NCBI RefSeq assembly: GCF_000002865.3
Contig: NW_001865040.1
Coordinates: 1,831,864 to 1,895,863 of the forward strand
Length of the DNA: 64,000 nucleotides
Origin: Monosiga brevicollis MX1
Taxonomy: Eukaryota; Opisthokonta; Choanoflagellata; Craspedida; Salpingoecidae
Reading direction: 5' to 3'
The stretch's first letter is position 1. Each line of letters opens with the position of its first letter. The position numbers and the translations under genes are program-made. Of this stretch, positions 10,720 through 20,201 are shown one piece after another. The notes below the pieces were generated by a model that was not told the DNA's origin, searched no databases, and worked only from the letters and a program-made list of their open reading frames with translations.

Positions 10720-12939
10720 TCACGCAGCCAGCCGTGAGATGTGCCGGTCAACATTCTTAGCATACAGGACAATCGTCGCGTATTCGAGCTCAAAGGGAAA
10801 ACGACTCGGTTTGTAACATGCGAACTGTGTGGCCAACAGTGAAGGCAGAGTTGAGCGTCAGACTAGGTACGTACGGCAGCAAAGCAGGCTTGCCACTCGG
10901 GTAGCGTGAAGGGGCGAGATTCAAAGCTGCGGTCTATCGGTGTGCGGGTTGGCTCATCTTGGGGATCATGATAGCTGGCAAAGTAGGGGTGTGTCTACGG
11001 GGGCGCAGTCGTGAGCCTAAAGGCTTGGTGGTGGTGGTGGTGGTGGTGGTCCTAGCAAGTGCAAGTGCAGGCAGGGCGTGGGCGAGGACAGACCAGGGCG
11101 GTTGGGGCTGAGAGCCGCACAAAAGGATCAAAGCTGAGCAGGCCGTTGAGCAGTGACTTGGCATGCATGTCCCCACACGCCTCAAAGTAGGACCAGATGG
11201 TTGAGGTTTGGCCTTCCAGCTCTTTCACCTAAACAAAAGGCGACCCAAACGTGACGGTGAGCACCGGCTGCCGGTGTCGAGTCGCCATAGCTTGACCGTC
11301 ATGGCTGGGGTGACAGCCTTGACACAGAATGGGCTGACCTTGGACTCGATAAACATGCGAAGGGTGGCGTCTGAAATGGTGTGGAGGACCGACGGGGGCG
11401 GTGGTCCCAGCACTTTGATGATGCTGACCAGGTGATCAACGTGTGAGTCTGCCGGGAAGAGGGCGTAGCAGGGAAACTCGTTGCCGTTGTCGTCGCGAAA
11501 GGTTTTGGTGACGTTGCCTTGAATGCAGTTCAAGATTTCGCCCAAAATGCAACCAGCTGTGGACATTCATATCCCTAATGTGAGGGGAAACAGGCAAGAA
11601 CATCTGGTCGATGCAATTTTGAGGCTGAATAGATTGCGCTCTTGCGTACCACTCCACATGTCGAGGGCAGTTGAGTAGGCTTGCCAAGTGAAGAGGACTT
11701 CGGGCGCTCGATAGTACCTAGCCGAGCGATTTGTGCCATGGTGCCAGGCGTGAGTACGCGGGTGACTGGGCTACTGGCGCGCCCGCATGTTGATCCGTTT
11801 TCTTCAATGGGGCCCGTGCGTGAAAATTCAAACCGGGTTGTGACGTAGCCTGTCTTTTGGCCGTTGGGCTCCATGGGGCGGGCCAGGTTGAAGTTGGTGA
11901 TCTTGGCCGTCAAGTTCTATCAAAATCCAGCAATGAGTACCCAACGTGGCGACGAAAGAAAACAAGAATTGGAGATCAAAAAAAGGAGGCAGGGCGGGGC
12001 TTTGCGCGTGACGGGCTGGGCATACCGTGTCGAGAATGATGTTGCTGGGCGTGATATCACGGTGAATGACACCGGCAGAGTGAATGTATTTGAGACCACG
12101 CAGGACGCCGTACATGATGTAGCTCACGTGTGCGGGGTCCCAGTTCCATCGGGGCGTGAGCAGCCGCGCCAACTCCGTGTCCTTTAAGAAGCGGGCCCAG
12201 GGCGATCCCGGGGACACATGAGCGGCGTGGGGCACGCATCAAGCAGAAAAGGCAGGGATGGGGTGAATGCAGACCTCTTGTTGGGTCACGAGGTAGAGGT
12301 CTCCTTGTGGTGAGGCAAAGAGGTCAATTAGCAAGACCACATTTTCGTGTTTGAGCTGCACGTCAGATCAAGCAGGAGGATGAGCAAGCCATGAAGGACA
12401 AAGCGCACCACGAGCTGAGCTTGGGTCGGAATGGGCTTTGGCGGCGGGGCGGACCTTTTTGAGCAAGATCAATTCGCGATAGACTTGCAGGGCGCTGAAC
12501 TCGTCTTTGAAGACGTATTCTTTGGCATAGCGCTTGATGGTGGCGGTCTGTGGAATGGCGGATAGGCGCGAGCGCAGCAGGACAGCGGTGAATTCTTAGG
12601 ATGGCAAGTCAAAGAGAGGGGCATGGGCGTAACGGCTGTACATTGCGTTCGCGGCGATTGATAAAGAAAGAGCCAACTCGAGGCACATCAGGCTTGATGG
12701 TGGCATTAGCCAGTTGTCTGCACAGGTGAAATGTGAGGCCATGTTAGCGCAGGAGCCAGCACAAGGCCCGATAACAAAGGGGTGGCGCTGAGGGAGAAAG
12801 AGAGCGCGCGCGCCCGACGAGGCGTCGCTTGGACATACACAAGGGAGGAGGAGGGAAGCACGGTGTGAACGTGGTAGCATTGGGGGAGATGAAACCCGTT
12901 GGGCCATTCCAAAAAGGTTTCCAGATCGGAGGAGCTCAT
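10720..12939 (-). CDS. p38-like MAP kinase relative with degenerate catalytic motifs (likely pseudokinase)
   Basis: Eleven exons (12839-12939, 12642-12717, 12455-12547, 12275-12355, 12026-12181, 11834-11916, 11650-11717, 11339-11556, 11094-11228, 10875-10994, 10720-10824) give 411 residues. MAPK identity rests on the activation segment KTGYVTTRYYRAPEVL (the TGY dual-phosphorylation motif of p38/Hog1), LFPADSHVDHLVSIIKVLG, LLSFDPFVRLSAPTAL and the C-terminal signature HPYFASYHDPQDEP. Catalytic elements are altered. The glycine-rich loop is replaced by RVGSFFINRRERN. The VAIK lysine is kept (TATIKRY). The catalytic loop reads HRDITPSN, with Thr in place of the usual Lys. The DFG motif reads NFN, so the metal-binding Asp is missing. 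It is probably catalytically weak or dead and may act as a scaffold or decoy in a MAPK cascade. The start ATG and the last exon are the least certain parts. Confidence 0.85.
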
Positions 12940-14027
12940 GGCATCGATGATGCCAAGAGCAGGACAACCGGCCGCTCTCTCTAGTGGGGCCTTGGAAAGG
13001 CAATGAAATCGAGGTATCGGGCTGCAAAGCAGGCTAATGCCAATCGCAAATCGATCGGCTTGCGACTGGCTTGACTCGACTTGCTCAGTGCTGGGTCTTT
13101 GGTAATCGACGTCCGCCTCGTTTTCTCAAGCCTCAACCAAGCTCTTTTCCCTCCAGCGGCCCGCACCGCTCCGAGAAGCGCGAGAAGCGCGAGAAGCGTG
13201 AGAAGCGCGCGAGAGACGAGAGACAGAGAGAGGGAGAGAGAGAGAGAGCGCGCGGGAGACAGCGAGCAGAAAAAGAAACAACAACCAGTGTCAAGTCCAA
13301 TTTAAAATAACAAAACATGATTTTAAAAATACAAGGACTTCACATGGTAACGCTACGTATGCTCGAAGGCATGAATTTTCTGACATCACGACCTGAGCAA
13401 AGGACTTGACGCTTGCCTTGAAATTATGACCACACATCTCAATTCTTGGAGAAAGCAATGGAGCCATGGAGCGATGGATGGAGCAAGCGCAAGAGCCGGC
13501 AGGGACGCGGGCAGGGGGGATTGGCTGATCTGGAGAGGAGAGGGAAGAGGCAGTGCCGTGCACTGCGCCTGGCACTGCGCCTGGTTGAAGCAACAGCCAA
13601 GGATAAACAAGCGAATAGGGTGGGCAAGACGTTTTGGCCTGTCAGAGCAATGACTCTCATAGTAACATGTCCGTGGCGACCATCCAAAAAGGGCAGCAGG
13701 CAGACTTGGCGTAAACCAGAATTCTACCCAAACGAGATGCTACAGATGCTCCAAAAATTGGAGATTGCTGAGCCGTCATCCGCCCTGACGTTCTTGACGG
13801 GAGCCGCCGCCATGTCTCAGGGCTCCAGCCTCAGCAGCGGGCGCACACAGTCACGTGTTGTAACACACTTGTGCTGGATTGCGTATGGAGACGTTCTGTC
13901 TACTTGACCATGCAGTCATTAGGAAATTCCTCCGCGTTTATGATTAAATTTCTTTGAAACGTGTTCTTACACGCCTTTTGGCAGTCGCCATCCGTTTGAG
14001 TTCCCCAGCAAGCCAAAACTGTACCGG

Positions 14028-14032
<5 letters not shown>

Positions 14033-14059
<27 letters not shown>

Positions 14060-14080
14060 TCACTCACTCACTCACTCACT
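14033..14080. repeat. (CA)n followed by (CACT)n
   Basis: About 28 bases of CA units run directly into about 20 bases of CACT units. Confidence 0.95.
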
Positions 14081-14226
14081 GCAATGCACGGCCCTCTCCA
14101 TGCTCCTGAAGCCATCCCTGACGGCCCAAAGCCGACCACCACCCCGTAGCCAACCGTCACAAAAACGGCAACAACGAGCAATAAAAGAAAAAAAAGGAAG
14201 GAAAGAAGAGAAGAGAAAACATCTGA

Positions 14227-14229
<3 letters not shown>

Positions 14230-14274
<45 letters not shown>
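14230..14274. repeat. (GT)n microsatellite upstream of the PTB-SH2 gene
   Basis: About 44 bases of uninterrupted TG units. A second, shorter array of 25 bases lies at 14544-14569, about 60 bases before the start codon, and so is probably in the promoter or 5' UTR. Confidence 0.95.
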
Positions 14275-14275
<1 letters not shown>

Positions 14276-14630
14276 AGGAAGCGCGCGCGCTATTTCAGTC
14301 GTTCGCGCGATTTTTTAGATCATCCATCCACCTGGTCTGTCTGGTCGGTGTGGAGCAGGTGGCATTTTTCTCGTCGCCTGGTTCCTCTTGCGTTGATTGT
14401 TGGTTTTACTTGTGACCCTCGCGTTCTTCGCCCTCCTCCTTCCCCCTTTCCCGGCTCGCTGGGGCTCATTCCTACTACCACCAAGTGGCGCAGTGCAGCA
14501 AAAGTCGTCGGTCCTGCTTCTTGTCTGGTGACAGGACACTCTTTTGTGTGTGTGTGTGTGTGTGTGTGCTGGTACGCACAGCTCTCGTAGCTCTCGTGAG
14601 CAGCAGCCGGGCCGACAAGACACCGCCGTC

Positions 14631-16457
14631 ATGTTGAAGGAAAAAACCATTGACGATGACGTGCGCTACCTTGGCTTTGTGCATGCCGACACCAACGACG
14701 TTGACATTCTTCCAGGCGATGAACACATTCTGGGCGCCCACATTATGCTGCGCACCCCCTCCCAGATCCCCTCTCCACAGAGCTCTGCTGCTGCCTCTCG
14801 TTCCACTTCACGCCCTTCCTCCCGCAGCGGCTCGCGACACACGAGCCCCAGCCGCTCCAGCTCTGCCTCCTCCCGCCGCACGTCTCCGGAACGCAACGCG
14901 CCCGCCACCACGTGGGGCTGGGATAGGCCCGTCCAACTCAAGGCCACCGCCACCGCCCTCGTCCTCCACGAGGCCAGCGATGTCCTCTTGGCTTTTGAAC
15001 TAGCCGAGGTTGTCCTCGTTCGAAACGTGGACAACAACCTCTACCTCATTCTCGCCCGCAGCTCCGTCTTTCCAGGCCAATATGCCTGCCACGGCCTCAA
15101 ACTGCGCGATCGCAAAACCGCCCGCCACGTGGCCCGCATGATCAAAAAGTTTCGCGTCAAAGCCCGGCCACGCGCCTCCATATTTCAACGCCTTCGCCGT
15201 TCCTCCCGCCGTGTGCAGGAAGCTGCCGCGCTTCGTCGCCGTCGCCAATCTAAGAACCGCTTTAGTCAATATCATGAGGAGGAAGCCGAGAGTCCCTATG
15301 ACCTGCGTACCCTTGCCGCCCTGGCTGAATCTGACCCCACCGCCGCCGTCACCGCCCCCCTGGCCCCTCTGGCCCCCCTGGCGGGTCCGGCTACCACCAC
15401 CCAAAAACGCGTCTGGGATGGTCCAGCCCTCGAGGCCAACGACCTTCCCCCTCTTCCACCACCCCCAGGCCCTCGTCGTCGCCCCATCAAGCCCGCCGAC
15501 CCTGCTGACCCCTCACTCGCTGACTCTGATGACAGTGACAGCAGTAATGTTGAAGGTCAGCAGGGATCGCCCGTGGGCCTTTCCCTCATGCGAGCACGCC
15601 AAATGGACTTGAGTCGTAGCTTTGATGACCTCTCCCTCGCTGTGAGCATGAAACGACCCGGGGGTTCCGTCACCCGCCCCGTTCGCTTTGGTGCGGACGC
15701 AGGGGTGAGCAAGTATCGAAACATGGAGGTGTCTTTTGCCAACCTTCTGGCTTCGGAGACCCCGCTGTCCACGGCCGAGCCATCCCCGGCCATCTCCGCC
15801 GTCGTCAGCGATGACGAGGAGGACGAGGAGGACGAGGATGGATTTGGTGGCCGCGGCAAGGTGCCCTACGCGGGCGCTCGCGGTGCCTTTGGGATGGCCG
15901 ATCCCTATGCCGCTGCTGGCTATGGTTTTGTCAACGAGAGCGATGGTTTGGACCTCATGGGGCCGAGCACGCCCACCAATGCCACCGCGCCTTTTACCCT
16001 TCGAGACCGCTCAGAGACCATTGTGAGCCCCGGTGAGCCACCTCGTCGGTCCAGTTCAGGCAGTCAGCTTGCGCGCAGCAGCTCGGTCAATTCGGGTCAT
16101 GCCGCCGACCTGGCCCGAGAGCGGTTGCACACCCCGGTAGATCGCAAACGCGGCTCCTTCTTCCTGGACCCGTTCACGGAAGACGCCGGATTGGCCGCCA
16201 TGCGCAGCGCCCGCCCCGGCACCTATGCGCTCCGCCCTTCGGACAGCGGTGAGACGGATGAGTGGCTTCTGCTCATCATTCCGCCCGAGGATGACCTCGT
16301 GGAGGTGGAGGTGCAAGAATTGGCCGACGGTCGCTTTGAGCTGGTTTCCACAGGCGTTCGTTGTGACACCATTGCCCAACTAGTCAATTATTACTGGCGC
16401 AGCCATTTCCAGAACAATATCATACCCTGCTCCCCTCTGGCGGGCGTGACAGCCTAA
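14631..16457 (+). CDS. Single-exon adaptor protein with PTB and SH2 domains (Shc-like order)
   Basis: One uninterrupted frame of 608 residues. I start at the ATG at 14631, because the frame upstream only translates a TG repeat. Residues 10-40 (DVRYLGFVHA, EHILGAHIML) look like the first part of a PTB domain. A Ser/Pro/Arg-rich insertion of about 55 residues follows, and the fold resumes at about 105-190 (VQLKATATALVLHE, YLILARSSVFPGQYACHGL). The middle is disordered, with an acidic patch (SDDEEDEEDEDGF) near 392. Residues 505-605 form an SH2 domain containing GTYALRPSDSGETDEWLLLI, where the Arg of LRPS is the phosphotyrosine-binding arginine. PTB followed by SH2 is the order of animal Shc adaptors. 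A role linking tyrosine-kinase receptors to downstream effectors is inferred. The lack of introns is unusual for this window. Confidence 0.85.
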   Translation: MLKEKTIDDDVRYLGFVHADTNDVDILPGDEHILGAHIMLRTPSQIPSPQSSAAASRSTSRPSSRSGSRHTSPSRSSSASSRRTSPERNAPATTWGWDRPVQLKATATALVLHEASDVLLAFELAEVVLVRNVDNNLYLILARSSVFPGQYACHGLKLRDRKTARHVARMIKKFRVKARPRASIFQRLRRSSRRVQEAAALRRRRQSKNRFSQYHEEEAESPYDLRTLAALAESDPTAAVTAPLAPLAPLAGPATTTQKRVWDGPALEANDLPPLPPPPGPRRRPIKPADPADPSLADSDDSDSSNVEGQQGSPVGLSLMRARQMDLSRSFDDLSLAVSMKRPGGSVTRPVRFGADAGVSKYRNMEVSFANLLASETPLSTAEPSPAISAVVSDDEEDEEDEDGFGGRGKVPYAGARGAFGMADPYAAAGYGFVNESDGLDLMGPSTPTNATAPFTLRDRSETIVSPGEPPRRSSSGSQLARSSSVNSGHAADLARERLHTPVDRKRGSFFLDPFTEDAGLAAMRSARPGTYALRPSDSGETDEWLLLIIPPEDDLVEVEVQELADGRFELVSTGVRCDTIAQLVNYYWRSHFQNNIIPCSPLAGVTA

Positions 16458-17236
16458 GCCGACTCTATACAATGGGGCGTTGCATTATTAGCTTTGACCT
16501 TTGTGTTGGTCCTCGAGGACCCCTTGCATGCGGTTCAGTGAGTGTTTGCTGCTTGGCTGCTTCTTGGCCAATCGTGCTGCGCACGTTCTGGTGCTCTCAA
16601 ACGAGAGTGGCAGCAAAACAAGAGTCAGCAGACCGGTGTACATCTTTTTGTGATTTGTGTAGAAAAATGTATCGGTTGAGCATCGACAAGTCGGCGCTGG
16701 AGTTGAGTGCCTTTCTTCTGAATAATTATACATCGTTCCAGCTTTTGTGCGAATGTGTTGTGGGCACACGTAACATGTGCGAATGTGTTGTGTGCCCACC
16801 TGTTTTCGCCCATTTTGTCTTGAGAGCCCAAATTGTATTCGAGAACAAAGTCAAATACGTTTGTCTTGGGCTGGTTCGGAGCGCCAGTCCCCAGTCACCT
16901 GCACACTCACTGCACTACTACGGGTGATGGAAACGGATGCCTTGGGAGCCGGTTGCCTGAACGTTGACTGAGTTCGTATAGGCTTTGATTTACTAAATGA
17001 TGCCTGATCCACCAATACACGAAACAGCGCATCACGCCATCATGTCACCACGAAACATAGCGAGATGGAACAGCGAGAGCAAAAGAGAGGTAGGACGAGA
17101 CACGCATTGGAGCCATTACACGTGACCAAAATAACCAGAAAGGAAAAGAAAGAAAGAAAGAAAGAAGAAAAGCGAACGAAAAACACAAACTGGATGTGCG
17201 CAGAATACGATCGAGTCAGACTGTGTGCCAAAACCT
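16458..17236. other. Intergenic between convergent genes
   Basis: 3' flanks of the PTB-SH2 and PH-PDZ genes. It holds a 30-base-period direct repeat (listed separately) and an AAAGAAAGAAAG tract near 17146-17175. No gene is seen. Confidence 0.6.
16746..16792. repeat. Two direct copies of a 17-base unit, 30 bases apart
   Basis: TGTGCGAATGTGTTGTG occurs at 16746-16762 and again at 16776-16792. The following bases are close to palindromic (GGGCACACG and TGCCCACC). It lies downstream of the PTB-SH2 stop codon. Confidence 0.85.
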
Positions 17237-18137
17237 TTACTCTTCGGGCAATTCATCGATCAAACGCAGCGCAGCCTCGATATCAGCTTGCTGAGAGCGG
17301 CGTGCTTGCTTGCGTTTCTCTGACATGCGCTTGAGTCGCTCTCGACGTTGCTGCTCTGCATCTGCTTCGGTAGTTTCCGAGGCAGATTCGGGCGCCGGGG
17401 CCACAGGCTCGGGTACAGGTCCGGGCGCCGGGGCCTCGGGCTCGGAAACGGGTTCGGGCGCCGGGGCCGCGGGCTCGACGGCAATATTGGCATCAGGCTC
17501 GGCATTGGTTGATTCTGCAGCGGGTTCGGAAGGGCCAACAGGTTGTGCTGGAGCTTCACTTGCTGGGACGGGGGCGGATGACACAGGCCCAGCTGTTTCG
17601 ATGGTGGTAGGCGCAAGCAACTGTGACTTTTTTGACTTGACGCGGCGCAAGACCTTGACGTTAATGTCACCCGAGGCCTAAAAACAACCGCACACATGCG
17701 CGCAAACACACCGAAGAATCAAATTAAAATAAGCTTCCAATGCAAACGCCACAGCATGTGATAAGGAGTGGGCACGGCATACTAACCTGTCGGATCAGCT
17801 CAGCGGCCTTGGCATGGGACACGTTCCGAAGCGAGTGGCCTCCAAATTCAACCAGCACATCCCCCTTGCTCAGGACATTTTGGGCAGCGGCGGTGCCGTC
17901 GGGAGCGACGTTGATAATGAAAATTTCTCGCTTCAGGGGATCGGGCGAGTCGATGCCACCGGCGATGGAAACGCCCAAGGCCTGATCGGGTTGCTTTCGA
18001 ATGACGACTTCTTGCAACACACGCATCTTAACCTTGCGCTGCTTCATCTTCATGCCTTCTCGCAGTTGGAGCACCTGTTGTCATTGCCCCGCATGACATG
18101 GATGGAAGGAGCAAGGCATGTGCAAAAATGATCAGGC

Positions 18138-18193
<56 letters not shown>

Positions 18194-19215
18194 CACACAC
18201 ACACACGCACAATGTCCGTGCATGGCACTGCCCGACAGACGTACCCAATCCTTCACGTCAGCTTCATTGCCGCGAAACGTATACTGCCGCGACGGCGTCG
18301 AGAGAAGCAATTCGGTGCCATTGCTTTGAGCTTCGGCAATGCAGCCCGTGGACAAGTCAATACGCTCCTCGACATCGTCTGTCTGTTGTGTGAGAACGAT
18401 TGAAACACGTGTGGTCGGATGAGCCTTTTGCTGCATCGGAACAATGAGCAGTGACGCGCATGTAATGCTACCAGCGCCTTTATCAAGCTCACCTCGGGAA
18501 CGGAGAGGACAAGAATACACCCTTGGAGGGTGCAAGTGCGCAAGGCCCATTTCTTGCGACCAAAGTTGGCCTTTTCTCTCAGCTCCAAAACACCTGTGAG
18601 CAGCAAAGGAGGGGGGGGGGGGAAGAGGCGAGTGAGGTGAGCCACGGCCCCTGGCATGTTGTACAGGGGTAGAAGCATGTTTTACCTTGCTTAGAGATGG
18701 GGTCATCAGGCACCACAATGTCACCCATGTCAATCAGGTGCACTGGATTGTCTTCGGCGGGGGCAGCAGCAAAGACGTCGTTGGTGTCCAAATCTGCCCG
18801 ACTCGCTTCGTCGCCGTGTGCAGTTAGCTAACGTGGGCGTAGGAACAGTGTAAGCCCCTTGCAAATCGGCAACGTACACATGTACAATCGCCAAGTGGTT
18901 CAAGCGCCAGGCACGTACCGGAGGGGAAACAGCGCCGTCAAAAAGAGGATTGTGTTTGACGGGCGCAGTCTCAATACTGCGGGCAAAGCTGTGGTCGGGA
19001 GAAAAGTTGGCGAGATCAACGGGTTTGAAGGAGGTCTTGCGCACAAAGGCGGGGGCGAAAGAACGCTCAAGCTTGAGCTCGCTGCCTGAAGTCTCCTCCT
19101 TTACGACCCCCTTGCCAATACTGAAGCGCTTAGCCTTTGGTTTCCGGACTGAGCGAGGTTTGCGGGCGGGTTGGTCAAGAGAATTGCCCAGGTAGGAGGT
19201 ATCAGCGCCACTCAT
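17237..19215 (-). CDS. PH and PDZ domain protein (syntrophin-like pairing)
   Basis: Six exons (18919-19215, 18686-18827, 18493-18593, 18245-18382, 17787-18074, 17237-17677) give 468 residues with every phase matching. The first 145 residues are basic and disordered (MSGADTSYLGNSLDQPARK). Residues 147-230 form a PH domain (GVLELREKANFGRKKWALR, ILVLSVPE, RQYTFRGNEADVKDW). Residues 240-335 form a PDZ domain (EVVIRKQPDQALGVSIAGG, DGTAAAQNVLSKGDVL, ASGDINVKVLRR), in which ALGV takes the place of GLGF. The tail has repeated EP/AP-rich units and ends in a charged helix (RRERLKRMSEKRKQARRSQ). PH-PDZ linkage recalls syntrophins, but there the PDZ is inserted inside the first PH domain; here the PDZ follows it. 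Expected role: membrane-anchored scaffold binding protein C-termini. A (CA)n array of about 70 bases lies in the intron between exons 4 and 5. Confidence 0.85.
18139..18210. repeat. (CA)n microsatellite in an intron of the PH-PDZ gene
   Basis: About 70 bases of CA units with two GCA interruptions, between coding exons 4 and 5. Confidence 0.95.
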
Positions 19216-20201
19216 TGCCGCACATGCCCCGGCAACGTGGGTGAGCCAGCCGAGCGCGTGATCCGGTCGTTGCGAAATAAACAGCAAAGACCTAAACCGA
19301 GCGCGCGCTCAGCAAGGCTGTCGGAGGATATCCCCGATGACAGGCAGAGGCGTCCCGGTGACGATCCAACGGTCCTCTCCGGAATCTAGGGGGTTGGATG
19401 CAAATAAAAGGTAGTGTGTGGCATGAATAATCTCGCGCATTCTCAACACTCGGCCCAAAGCACGGGGCTCAACTGGAGACGGGTTGGAGGCGAACAGAAA
19501 AAAGGGGCAGAAGCCAAAAATGCCAGATAGTCGGGCCGAAACGATTTGCAAAGACAAGAACCACTCGCGTGGCCTGAGGCAAAGCCTTTCAGCTTGAGCG
19601 CCGGCAGAAGATACAAGCCATTCCGATGCGGGCCTCTTTGACTGCCGAGCGAGAGGCCGGAGTGCAACCGCTTACCAGCAGGAAGTCGATGTGCCAGCTG
19701 CTGTTTGCTCCGAGCAAAGAAGCACGTTCTAAAACGAACCACGTTCAGGGTCTGAAAGCCAGACAGCCGTTCCCGCCGCAAAGGACAAGACCACCTCAAA
19801 GCTACCGTCCTAGATCGACGTGGGAATCTCCTCAAAAGCAACCGTGCATGCAGATATATGCCCAGATCAACCAACCGCTGCTCCCGTCCTGCTCGTCGAC
19901 TGGTCTAGCAGAGCTCCACCAAATGCCACACACACGTCTCTCTCTCTCTCTCTCTCTCTTTCATCTCTTTATCTGTCTCTCATCTCTTTCTCTCTGAATA
20001 CGCCCACACACAAACAAACACACACACAATGGAGGAGGAACCAAAGCACAGACACATCACACTTTATCACACTATGAGCATACCTACCGGTCAGACCATG
20101 ACACACTTTATCTGGTAGTGTGAGTCTGTGTAGGGACCAGGAGACTCAGCTCATGCTGATAATTCACGTGAAGGATTTGTCAGAAACTTGTGACGAGCGG
20201 G
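19216..20201. other. Intergenic, divergent promoter region (PH-PDZ / TRMT44)
   Basis: It contains a (TC)n tract at about 19940-19960 and CA-rich sequence near 20005-20030. No coding sequence is supported. Confidence 0.6.

Larger units (their letters stand above)
12940..14630. other. Intergenic, divergent promoter region
   Basis: It separates the pseudokinase gene (-) from the PTB-SH2 gene (+). It contains GAGAAGCG-type short repeats at 13174-13212, several simple repeats listed separately, and a 153-codon open frame (13446-13907, +) of unusual composition that I do not regard as a gene without transcript evidence. Otherwise nothing is recognised. Confidence 0.55.

Noticed and set aside
13446-13907. 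153-codon open frame as a gene
   Set aside because: Composition (Trp, Arg and Lys rich, no domain) and lack of splice or homology support; chance GC-rich open frame is more likely.
14544-14630. Upstream in-frame extension of the PTB-SH2 protein
   Set aside because: It would start on a TG repeat with a non-ATG codon; the ATG at 14631 begins directly before recognisable PTB sequence.
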